From positions 38,395 through 102,394 of the forward strand of contig DASZME010000037.1 in NCBI GenBank assembly GCA_035551995.1: a DNA stretch of 64,000 nucleotides, given 5' to 3'. Origin of the DNA: RYN-428 sp035551995. GTDB taxonomy: Bacteria; Planctomycetota; Phycisphaerae; Tepidisphaerales; Tepidisphaeraceae. Positions 1 through 7,032 of this stretch are shown here, one piece after another (position 1 is the stretch's first letter; the number at the start of each line of letters is the position of its first letter). A model generated the notes under the pieces. That model was not told the DNA's origin and ran no database searches. It worked only from the letters and a program-made list of their open reading frames with translations. Both the position numbers and the translations under genes were made by a program.

Positions 1-87
1 GGCGGTTGAGCCGGTGCCCAGGCCGATGACCATGTCATTGTGAACGAATTCCAACGCAGCTTCGGCCGCGCGCTGTTTTGGGTTCAT
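1..87 (-). CDS. rpiA: Ribose-5-phosphate isomerase A, N-terminal fragment (cut by window edge)
   Basis: Reading the minus strand from the ATG at 87 gives a protein beginning MNPKQRAAEAALEFV and reaching the GLGTGST motif at the window edge. An N-terminal helix followed by GLGTGST is the hallmark of RpiA, which interconverts ribose 5-phosphate and ribulose 5-phosphate in the non-oxidative pentose phosphate pathway. The loop binds the substrate phosphate. Only 29 residues are inside the window, so the rest cannot be checked. No good Shine-Dalgarno sequence is visible. The gene is divergent from clpP, with about 115 bases between the starts. Confidence 0.8.
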   Translation of the reverse strand, partial: MNPKQRAAEAALEFVHNDMVIGLGTGSTA

Positions 88-139
88 GGCGGGAAGGATA
101 TAGGACGCGGGGGTTTGCGACCAGTGGGCCGCTGTGCGT

Positions 140-168
140 TTGACGCCACTTTGCGATAGGCATACCAT
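140..168 (+). promoter_or_regulatory. Sigma70-type promoter candidate for the clpP1 operon
   Basis: TTGACG at 140-145 and TACCAT at 163-168 are separated by 17 bases. They lie 35 bases upstream of the clpP1 start, which has a GAGGA ribosome site at 193-197. Spacing and position fit a housekeeping promoter. This is pattern matching only. Confidence 0.5.
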
Positions 169-203
169 CGGCGCCGTGAAGCGAGTCTGAACGAGGAAAC
201 CGA

Positions 204-1010
204 ATGACACATATGGATTTGACCAACACCGACCCGAGGCTGATCGCACGAGCCCTGGAGTACGGCCCGGCCGCGCCGCCGGCGCAGGCCCCGGCCGCCG
301 ACCATCGCCCCGGGTTGTACTGGGGCGCGGGGCCTTCGACCGGCATTCCGCAACGGGGGCCGGTCGCGATGCCCATGGCCGCGCCGGGACCGGGCGGCGG
401 GTATAACCGCTACCGCGAGATGACCCTGGAGGAAATGCTCCTGGAAAACCGCGTGGTCTTCCTCGTCGGCGAGATCAACCACGTCTCGGCCTCCCGCGTC
501 ATCATGCAGATGCTCTACCTTCAGAGCGTCAAGCGCGATCAGGATATCAACCTCTACATCAACAGCCCCGGCGGCGTGGTGGACGACACGCTGGCGATCT
601 ATGACATCATGAAATTCCTCACCTGCGACATCGCCACCTACTGCATCGGCCGGGCCGAAAGCGGCGGGGCAATCGTGTTTGCCGCGGGAAAGAAGGGAAA
701 GCGCTTCATCCTGCCCAACGCCAAGGTGATGGTTCACCAGCCGTTCGGCGGCGTGTACGGACAGACCGCCGACATCCAGATTCAGGCCGAGGAAATTCTA
801 AAGACCAAAAATACGCTGATCAGCATCCTGGCCAAATGCACGGGTCAATCGTTCGAGAAAATTCGCGAGGACAGCGAGCGCGATCGTTTCTTTGACGCCC
901 AGCAATCGGTCGCCTACGGCTTGTGCGACGAAGTGATCGGCGAAGAAGCGACGTCGCCCACGGCAATCGCCGCCGCCGAAGCGGCGGCGGACGCGACGAA
1001 GCCGAAGTGA
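204..1010 (+). CDS. clpP: ATP-dependent Clp protease proteolytic subunit (paralogue 1)
   Basis: This is a 268-residue member of the ClpP serine peptidase family, the proteolytic chamber that works with ClpX/ClpA/ClpC ATPases in the cytoplasm. The triad is complete by alignment to E. coli ClpP: Ser153 in GRAESGGA, His178 in MVHQP and Asp227 in SERDRF. The residues around the nucleophile differ from the usual MAASMGA. About 70 residues of Ala/Pro/Gly-rich sequence precede the fold, which starts near RYREMTLEEML, so the protein is longer than the usual ~200 residues. The ATG at 204 has GAGGA six bases upstream. It is followed by a VOC gene and a second clpP, so the pair may form a mixed ClpP1P2 complex (inference). 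Confidence 0.93.
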   Translation: MTHMDLTNTDPRLIARALEYGPAAPPAQAPAADHRPGLYWGAGPSTGIPQRGPVAMPMAAPGPGGGYNRYREMTLEEMLLENRVVFLVGEINHVSASRVIMQMLYLQSVKRDQDINLYINSPGGVVDDTLAIYDIMKFLTCDIATYCIGRAESGGAIVFAAGKKGKRFILPNAKVMVHQPFGGVYGQTADIQIQAEEILKTKNTLISILAKCTGQSFEKIREDSERDRFFDAQQSVAYGLCDEVIGEEATSPTAIAAAEAAADATKPK

Positions 1011-1012
1011 AT

Positions 1013-1203
1013 AGTTGTCGGAGAAAAAGTCGTCAGTTGCCAGTTGTCAGAGAATAAGTTGCCGGTTGCCAGTTGCCAGTGAAGAATACAAGTCGTTTCT
1101 TGTTCCTCATGGTCGCTTGGCACTAAAGACTGCTTTCCCTCTGCACTAACAACTAACAACTAACAACTAACAACTTATTCTCTGGCAACTGACAACTTAT
1201 TCC
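1013..1203. repeat. Heptamer-based inverted repeat, copy 1
   Basis: The left half is built from TTGCCAG/TTGTCAG heptamers. The right half is the complementary series of CAACTAA, CAACTTA and CAACTGA units, including four consecutive AACTAAC-type units. The left segment CAGAGAATAAGTTG is mirrored on the right by CAACTTATTCTCTG, so the region could fold into a long imperfect hairpin. It separates clpP1 from the VOC gene. A related copy lies at 3050-3175. Confidence 0.7.
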
Positions 1204-1211
1204 GCCCCCCC

Positions 1212-1625
1212 ATGCTTTTCACCTCCCTCGATCATCCTTCCGTGACCTGCATCGACGTGCACAAGCAGGCGGATTGGTATTGCGGGAATTTTGGGATGCG
1301 GGTGATCGCGAGCAACGGTGAAAACCCGCCGGCCCTGGTGATCGGATATGGAGACTCGCTGGCCGCCGGGGCGATGATCGAACTGATGCCGCTGAAAGAT
1401 CCCGGGCCGGCGCCGACCACGCTGGGTCGATTCGCGCCGGGATGGCGGCATGTGGCGTTGCGAGTCAGTAACTTCGAGACGGCGTACGCGAAACTCAAAG
1501 CGCTTGGCGTGATTTTCACGACGGAAATAGGCCAGGCCGTCGGCGGCGGAAAAACCATTCTCTTCCGTGACCCGGAAGGAAATGAACTGCAGATTGTCGA
1601 AAGGTCCGTGAAGGCAAACCCATGA
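1212..1625 (+). CDS. VOC (glyoxalase/bleomycin-resistance fold) family protein
   Basis: This 137-residue protein has the vicinal-oxygen-chelate layout: an N-terminal beta-alpha-beta unit beginning FTSLDHPSVTC with a possible metal His, a central HVALRV strand and the C-terminal signature FRDPEGNELQIVE with the metal Glu. The family covers lyases, dioxygenases and resistance proteins that use a metal ion, and the substrate cannot be told from sequence. Its stop overlaps the start of the next clpP in an ATGA arrangement at 1622-1625, so the two are probably translationally coupled. That setting between two clpP genes is unusual and does not reveal a substrate. Confidence 0.85.
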   Translation: MLFTSLDHPSVTCIDVHKQADWYCGNFGMRVIASNGENPPALVIGYGDSLAAGAMIELMPLKDPGPAPTTLGRFAPGWRHVALRVSNFETAYAKLKALGVIFTTEIGQAVGGGKTILFRDPEGNELQIVERSVKANP

Positions 1626-2266
1626 TCTCAAACCAACTCATCCCCATCGTCATCGAAAAATCCGGCCGCGGCGAGCGCGCTTACGATATCTACTCCCGCC
1701 TGCTCAAAGACCGCATCATCATGCTCGCCGGACCCGTCACCGACGACTCGGCCAGCGCCATCATCGCGCAGTTGCTCTTTCTCTCCAACGATGATCCCAA
1801 GACCGATATCCAATTTTACATCAACTCCCCCGGCGGCAGCGTGTCGGCGGGACTTGGAATCATCGACACGATGAAATTCCTTCGCTGCGACGTCGCCACC
1901 ACCTGCATCGGCATGGCCGCCAGCATGGGCGCCTGCCTGCTCGCGGCGGGAACCAAGGGCAAGCGATCGGTCCTCTCCAACTCGCAGGTGATGCTGCACC
2001 AGCCGCTCATCGGCGGCGTGCTTCAGGGACCGGCGACCGACCTGGGCATCGAGGCCGCCCACATGCTGCGTTTGCGCGATCGGCTCTACAAGTTGATGAG
2101 CGAATACACCGGCAAAACCGCCGAACTTATTCACCGTGATTTCGATCGCAATAAATGGCTGTTCGCCGAGGAAGCGGTAGATTACGGATGCGCCGATCGC
2201 GTGCTCGACCGCTCGCCGGAGACCAGCCGTTCGTCTTCGGAGGAATCGGATAAGGACGACATCTAA
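1622..2266 (+). CDS. clpP: ATP-dependent Clp protease proteolytic subunit (paralogue 2, Asn in triad position)
   Basis: This 214-residue ClpP family protein has normal length and a standard nucleophile motif, MAASMGA with Ser101, plus His126 in MLHQP. Where E. coli ClpP has the catalytic Asp in ERDRF, this protein reads DRNKW, placing Asn177 at that position. A two-residue insertion (IGGV) is present near the handle region. The C terminus is a charged Ser/Glu/Asp tail. Some bacteria carry ClpP paralogues with Asn in the triad that are weakly active alone and work in mixed rings, so a regulatory or heteromeric role is plausible. Translation is probably coupled to the VOC gene by the ATGA overlap. 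Confidence 0.93.
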   Translation: MISNQLIPIVIEKSGRGERAYDIYSRLLKDRIIMLAGPVTDDSASAIIAQLLFLSNDDPKTDIQFYINSPGGSVSAGLGIIDTMKFLRCDVATTCIGMAASMGACLLAAGTKGKRSVLSNSQVMLHQPLIGGVLQGPATDLGIEAAHMLRLRDRLYKLMSEYTGKTAELIHRDFDRNKWLFAEEAVDYGCADRVLDRSPETSRSSSEESDKDDI

Positions 2267-2394
2267 CCCCTTTCGGAATGTCGGCGCAGCGCGGCGGCAA
2301 GAACGAGCGAGCAGGCCAGGCGCCGGCGAGACTCCGGTCATCGAGGCCGGTCGAAAAGGTTCGATCCGAATGGGAATGACATAACAGGATCGAT

Positions 2395-3045
2395 ATGCTC
2401 CGTGCGCCTCACGCTCTCTGTTGCATCCTTTTTTTCGCGGCGGCGGGCTGCTGTCACCCCAGTGAAGACAATATTCGCTTGCGCAAGATCAATCAGGATC
2501 TCACCGCCAAAGCCGCCGGTCTCACTACGCAAAAAGAAGCCGACGACAGGACGATCGCCGGTCTCCTCGCTCGCTCGCCGTCGATTCCGGTGCTGCCGGG
2601 CCCGGAATTAAAGAATTTTTTTGTGACGGCGGGAATTAAATTCGGCCGCCTGACCGGCGGAGTTGACCTGGACCCCGCCAAGCCCGGCGTCGAGGCGATT
2701 CGCGTCTATATCAATACCGTCGACGACAATGACCACTCCATCCAGGCGGCCGGGTCTTTCGTGGTGGAGGCGTTCGACTTAGCCGCAAAAGGGAACAATC
2801 GGCTGGGAAAGTGGACATGGGACGCCGTCGCCGCCAAAGCGCAATGGCGATCGTTTCTCTTCGATTTCTGCTACGAACTGACCTGCCCCTGGAAAATCGT
2901 TCCTCGTCATCCGGATATTACGCTCCGCGTGACGTTCACGGATGAGTTGACGCACATTCCTTTTACCGCCGAGAAAATGATCCATGTGGACATTCCCCCG
3001 CCGCCAATTCCGACGACCGCGCCCACGACGACGGCGAATCGGTGA
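2395..3045 (+). CDS. Predicted lipoprotein of unknown function
   Basis: This 216-residue protein starts with a short hydrophobic signal ending in a lipobox (AAAGC, Cys19), so it is probably lipid-anchored. A charged, possibly coiled-coil stretch follows (RLRKINQDLTAK, about residues 28-50), then a beta-rich domain from about residue 70 to 205 and a Pro/Thr tail (PPPPIPTTAPTTT). I do not recognise a named domain. An AGGA site sits upstream of the ATG. The next feature downstream is a heptamer repeat, then a ferredoxin on the same strand. No functional link is evident. Confidence 0.7.
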   Translation: MLRAPHALCCILFFAAAGCCHPSEDNIRLRKINQDLTAKAAGLTTQKEADDRTIAGLLARSPSIPVLPGPELKNFFVTAGIKFGRLTGGVDLDPAKPGVEAIRVYINTVDDNDHSIQAAGSFVVEAFDLAAKGNNRLGKWTWDAVAAKAQWRSFLFDFCYELTCPWKIVPRHPDITLRVTFTDELTHIPFTAEKMIHVDIPPPPIPTTAPTTTANR

Positions 3046-3049
3046 TATA

Positions 3050-3175
3050 ATGAGTTGCCAGTTGTTAGTTGCCAGTTGTTAGTGGAAAGAGCCAATGAAA
3101 TCGCACTTGCCAACTTCTTCCGCATTTACTGGCAACTGACAACTTCTTCCGCATTTACTAACAACTTCCTCCGAG
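3050..3175. repeat. Heptamer-based inverted repeat, copy 2, with 20-bp direct repeats
   Basis: The left part repeats AGTTGCCAGTTGTTAG twice. The right part carries CAACTGA and CTAACAACT units in the opposite sense. Two identical 20-bp direct repeats (CAACTTCTTCCGCATTTACT) lie at 3111-3130 and 3140-3159. It resembles the element at 1013-1203 and ends just before the ferredoxin start. Confidence 0.7.
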
Positions 3176-3181
3176 ATTTAC

Positions 3182-3904
3182 ATGCCCGACGATACCCCGA
3201 TGAATCGCCGAAAGTTTTTCCGGGCCGGCTTTCTGGAGCTGCTGAAGCCTTTGGCTAACGCGGCACGCCCGCTCGAGGAGATGGCCAAGCAACTGGGGAG
3301 ACTCGAAGATCCGATGCACCGCGCGGGAATGGCCGCGCCGCTTATTCGCCGGGCGGATAAAACCGTCTCCTATCATTCCCCCGGATCGGGTGTGCCGCAT
3401 GATGATGACCCGGCGCAGGAGCATTGGCTTCGCCCGCCGGGGGCGCGGCCGGAAATCGAATTCATCAGCATTTGCAGCCGATGCAGTAATTGCGTGCACG
3501 CCTGCCCGGTCAACGCGATTCAACTCGACCATAGCGGCGCTCGCGGCGGCGGCGCTCCGTACATCGATCCGGATAAAGCCGCGTGCGAAATGTGCGAGCC
3601 GCTTTCGTGCATGAGCAATTGCCCCAGCAGCGCGCTGAGCATCGTGCCGCGCACGGAAATTGACCTGGGGACGGCGGAATGGAATGAATCGCTTTGCCTG
3701 CGGATGGTGGCCGGCGAGCAATGCTCGATGTGCGTGGATCACTGCCCCGTCGGACCGTCGGCCATCCATGTCGATGAAAACCGAATCATCGTCGACGGCG
3801 ACCATTGCACCGGATGCGGCGCCTGTCAAAACAACTGCCCGACCACGCCCAAGAGCATTCTGATCAATCCCAAATCCAAGCGGGATCAAGTCTGGGCGGA
3901 TTGA
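3182..3904 (+). CDS. Multi-cluster 4Fe-4S ferredoxin, NapG/MauM-like
   Basis: This 240-residue protein has four cysteine groups: CSRCSNCVHACP, CEMCEPLSCMSNCP, CSMCVDHCP and CTGCGACQNNCP. That pattern matches the NapG/MauM type of four-cluster electron-transfer protein. The N terminus contains RRKFF followed by a moderately hydrophobic stretch, similar to a Tat signal, as expected for periplasmic NapG. An alternative start lies at 3200 (MNRRKFF). No nitrate reductase, methylamine dehydrogenase or NapH gene is adjacent, so the redox partner is unknown. It is convergent with the WD40 gene, separated by one base. Confidence 0.85.
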   Translation: MPDDTPMNRRKFFRAGFLELLKPLANAARPLEEMAKQLGRLEDPMHRAGMAAPLIRRADKTVSYHSPGSGVPHDDDPAQEHWLRPPGARPEIEFISICSRCSNCVHACPVNAIQLDHSGARGGGAPYIDPDKAACEMCEPLSCMSNCPSSALSIVPRTEIDLGTAEWNESLCLRMVAGEQCSMCVDHCPVGPSAIHVDENRIIVDGDHCTGCGACQNNCPTTPKSILINPKSKRDQVWAD

Positions 3905-3905
3905 A

Positions 3906-5018
3906 TCAAACTTTCGATGATTCGAAAACTCGAATCACGCTGTTGAATCCAAGGTATTCGTCCCCCTCGGCCAGATGACGGCCATTGCCGCCCTGCCCTG
4001 ACGAGGGCGCCACCTGCAGGAACGCCAATCGATCTCCATCCGCGCTGAGGCTGACGCTGCGGCTATGGGCCAGTTTCTTTTCGATATAAAACGGTGATTT
4101 TTCCCCCGGCTTCCAAAAATAGACCGCGCCCTTGCCCGGTTGCCCGCTGCTGGCGGCCATGAGAAAGCCGTCGGCATGCCAGGCGACGTCGAGGGCCACG
4201 CCCTCGGAAGGATCGGCGTTTTCCCACTGGAGCGTCTTTTTCTGTTTGCCGGTTTCCCAATCGATGACGACGATCGTCGGCTTGCCGGTGAAAAAGCCGG
4301 ACGAAACGGGTTGCGACCCGCAGCAGGCGATGTTTTTTCCGTCATGGTCAACGGCGATGCAGCGTACGCCGCCGACGTCATTGATCTCGGGAACGCCGCT
4401 GATGACGGGCCGCAGGTAGAGGATCCTGGCGTCGAGTCGGCGGACGGGGGCGCGGGTGGCCAAGTCCCAATGCGTGATAATGCCTTTCAAATCGCCGACG
4501 AGAAGAGCGTCGCCGGTCGGGTGGAACTGGAGGGAGTGCAGATCGTCGTCCTGGACGGCGGATTCCCATTTGGCCGCGCCGTCGGATGTTGACCAGAGCT
4601 TGATGATTCGGTCGGCGCCGCAGGTGGCCAGCTGGGCGCCATCGGGAGAGATGGCCATCGCGCGCATCCAGCGGGCGTGGGCGTCGGACTTCTTCCAGAG
4701 CGGTTTGGGACGTTCGTCGGCGTAGTTCCAGGCGCACAATCCGCCCCAGGAATCGCCGGTGAAGAACCGCTTTCGGTCGGGGTGAAACGCCAGGCCCTGA
4801 ATCCAACCGTGATGGAAAAAAAATTCCGTTTTGGTTCCCGTCTTGATATCCCACCGATAAACGTTGGAATCGTACGAACCGGCGAAGAGATATTTTCCGC
4901 ACAAGCTGAAGCGGGCGCTGACCAGTTCGCGGTCATGTTCCAGCGTCGAAGACTGCTTGAATTCGAGCGGGCCGGCGACGGCGGAGGGTTTTGGCGGGGC
5001 TTTTTCTGAAACGGGCAT
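3906..5018 (-). CDS. WD40-repeat protein
   Basis: This protein of about 370 residues is built from WD40 beta-propeller blades. Repeated units of the form H..V..aFSPDG..l.tgs.D..v.lWD are seen, such as ARFSLCGKYLFAGSYDSNVYRWD and the AISPDGAQLATCGADR...LW block. I place the start at 5018 (MPVSEKAPP) because GGAG lies six bases upstream. An in-frame ATG at 5054 lacks a comparable site. No signal peptide is seen, so it is probably cytoplasmic. WD40 propellers are protein-interaction platforms and are unusually common in planctomycetes. The partner is unknown. Confidence 0.85.
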   Translation of the reverse strand: MPVSEKAPPKPSAVAGPLEFKQSSTLEHDRELVSARFSLCGKYLFAGSYDSNVYRWDIKTGTKTEFFFHHGWIQGLAFHPDRKRFFTGDSWGGLCAWNYADERPKPLWKKSDAHARWMRAMAISPDGAQLATCGADRIIKLWSTSDGAAKWESAVQDDDLHSLQFHPTGDALLVGDLKGIITHWDLATRAPVRRLDARILYLRPVISGVPEINDVGGVRCIAVDHDGKNIACCGSQPVSSGFFTGKPTIVVIDWETGKQKKTLQWENADPSEGVALDVAWHADGFLMAASSGQPGKGAVYFWKPGEKSPFYIEKKLAHSRSVSLSADGDRLAFLQVAPSSGQGGNGRHLAEGDEYLGFNSVIRVFESSKV

Positions 5019-5077
5019 TTTGTTCTCCACCAGGGCAAAGGCATCGATCTTCAAAGTAAAAAATGCGGCGTCTAAAT

Positions 5078-5150
5078 CTAGAGCAGTTGTCAGGTTGCTC
5101 GCGCGTTTCTGCGTTTAGCGGCCCCGCTTGCGGGGCGTTTTCAGCGACTT
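5078..5150 (+). repeat. Dispersed hairpin repeat, copy A
   Basis: The core GTTTAGCGGCCCCGCTTG is at 5113-5130 and continues as CGGGGCG, giving a GCCCCGC/GCGGGGC stem. It is preceded by CTAGAGCAGTTGTCAGG. The element lies between the 3' end of the DUF1501 gene and the 5' end of the WD40 gene. Other copies are at 6798-6880, 21812-21910, 40281-40350 and 55422-55500. Confidence 0.75.
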
Positions 5151-5279
5151 CGGGCGATGCTCAGTCGCATGAACAACTGAACGCGGAAACGTTACCGAAA
5201 CCAGACAAATAACTCCAAATCGTCGATGCGATCCCTCACGGATCGCGATAACAGCGAGGGCCCAGGCTCGCTCTTTTCA

Positions 5280-6575
5280 TCAGGTCAGCAACTGCTTAAT
5301 CGCCTGACAGTCCTCATTGGCCACCGGAAGCGGCTGGCCGTGGTTGTCGTATCGTTCGCGGGTCGTATCGATTCCGACCGCGTCGAACCATGTGTGAAAC
5401 AAGTGGCCGACGTCCACTTCGTTTTCAGTGACCCAGGTTCCCCTTTCGTTTGTCTTTCCCACCACGGCGCCCCTGGCGATGCCGGCGCCGGCCATCGCGA
5501 CCGACCACGCTTCGGGCCAATGATCGCGCCCGATATGCCCATTAACGCGCGGCGTACGCCCGAACTCGCTCATGGCCACCACCAGCGTGTGATCGAGCAT
5601 GCCGCCGGCGGCAAGATCCTCGATCAGGGCGGCGAAAGGCTGGTCGAACTGCGGCACCAGACAATTGTGCAGATTGAAATTGTCGCCGTGCGTGTCCCAG
5701 TGATAACTGGTGACCTGCACGAACGTGACACCCGCTTCGATCAATCGCCGGGCCTGAAGGAGATGGCGGCCAAGATCGTGCTTTCCGTAGCGCTCGACAT
5801 CGCGCGGCTTGATTGCGCCGGCGTCGAATAGATCGGATCGAACCATCAGTTGTGCCGCCATGTCGTAGGCGTAGCTGTTGGCGTCGACCTCGGCATGGCG
5901 GTGGGCGCCGGCGAAACGTTCGTCGGCCCTGCGTCGAAATTCGTTACGAGCGGCGTCGGCGTCGGCTGAAATATCGGGGTTGCGGAGCAGATTTTCCGGC
6001 GGCTTCCCGTCGCCCAGCGCCAACGCGCCATAGCGGGGGCCCAGGAAACCGGCATGGTCGTATTTGAATCCGCCGCCGTACGGTTTGATCCAGACGTAGG
6101 GGGGCAAATTGCTGTCGCCGGGACCGATGAATTTCGCGACGGCCGACCCGAAGTACGGGTAGGGCACGCCGCGATTTTTAGGATCACCGCGTTCGATTTT
6201 GGCCACGGCGCTGGAGTGATTTTCGTCCCTGGTATGAACGCCGCGAACGATCGCCATGTGGTGCATTTGTTTGGCGGTGTTCGGGAGGAGTTCGCTGAGA
6301 TGAACGCCGGGGACGGTCGTCGGGATCGCGCGGAAAGGACCGCCGAACGGGGTGTTGGGTTTTGGGTCCCAGCTTTCGAGTTGGCTGATGCCGCCGTCGA
6401 GCCAGATGAAGATGACCTGTTTGCGCTTTGCCTTTAACTCCGCCGCCAAGGCGGGGGTGACGAGGGATTGGAAACCGCCGACCGCGCCCGCGGCGGCGAA
6501 CGCGCCAAACCCGCCGAGCGCCTGCCGGCGGGAGAGAAGATGCTGCGGGCTGTTGCAAGCGAAAGCGTGTTTCAT
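5280..6575 (-). CDS. DUF1501 domain protein with Tat signal
   Basis: This protein of about 431 residues belongs to the DUF1501 family, a sulfatase/alkaline-phosphatase-like fold very abundant in planctomycetes. The start at 6575 is chosen because it places the twin-arginine motif SRRQALGGF and its hydrophobic stretch at the N terminus. Upstream in-frame codons at 6755 would bury it. Family hallmarks include IFIWLDGGISQLESWDPKP, RDENHSS and EFGRTPRVNGHIGRDHWP. The protein is probably exported folded. It lies downstream of a DUF1549/DUF1553 gene on the same strand, the usual planctomycete pairing, although 457 bases and a hairpin repeat separate them. Confidence 0.9.
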   Translation of the reverse strand: MKHAFACNSPQHLLSRRQALGGFGAFAAAGAVGGFQSLVTPALAAELKAKRKQVIFIWLDGGISQLESWDPKPNTPFGGPFRAIPTTVPGVHLSELLPNTAKQMHHMAIVRGVHTRDENHSSAVAKIERGDPKNRGVPYPYFGSAVAKFIGPGDSNLPPYVWIKPYGGGFKYDHAGFLGPRYGALALGDGKPPENLLRNPDISADADAARNEFRRRADERFAGAHRHAEVDANSYAYDMAAQLMVRSDLFDAGAIKPRDVERYGKHDLGRHLLQARRLIEAGVTFVQVTSYHWDTHGDNFNLHNCLVPQFDQPFAALIEDLAAGGMLDHTLVVAMSEFGRTPRVNGHIGRDHWPEAWSVAMAGAGIARGAVVGKTNERGTWVTENEVDVGHLFHTWFDAVGIDTTRERYDNHGQPLPVANEDCQAIKQLLT

Positions 6576-7032
6576 GATGGCGCCTATTGAGTCGTCGATT
6601 CGGAATCGCCACGCTCCATGTCGCTTTTCGCGGAACCGAGGACGGTATTCGCGATTTGGAGCGAACTTCCCATTGCCGAATCGCACATTATGCACACGCC
6701 CGGCAAGCCGGACGACTGTTAAACGCGATACGATTCGGTTCGATGCGTTTCTCAAGTCGCTGTAGCATTTCCCCGTTTATAATAGCGGGGGCGATTCTCG
6801 CGGGTTGCGCTCGCGAAACACGCCCCGCAAGCGGGGCCGCTAAACATAGGAGCGCTCAAGCAAACTGAAAATGCTCCTAAGACATCGCCGAGATAATGGA
6901 GAAATCCAAAATCCGGTTTGCCTCCGGCCGGTCGACATTCCCGGCTCGTTTGCACTTTCCTTTCTTCTCGTGTCTTGTCGTCTTGCCGTTCTTATGAAAA
7001 CCGACTTATCGTGGACCGGGCGACTGAACGAC
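6576..7032. other. Gene-free spacer between the DUF1501 and DUF1549/1553 genes
   Basis: No convincing reading frame is present in these 457 bases. The only recognisable element is the dispersed hairpin repeat, copy B. Short frames here look like chance frames of GC-rich DNA. Confidence 0.5.
6798..6880 (-). repeat. Dispersed hairpin repeat, copy B
   Basis: The minus strand reads GTTTAGCGGCCCCGC followed by TTGCGGGGCGTGTTTCGCG. It is preceded on that strand by TAGGAGCATTTTCAG, similar to the TAGAGCATTTGTCAG leader of copy E. The core is at 6821-6845. No gene overlaps it. Confidence 0.75.

Noticed and set aside
1013..1203. Possible CRISPR array because of regular short repeats
   Set aside because: Units are seven bases, mixed and inverted, with no spacers or cas genes.
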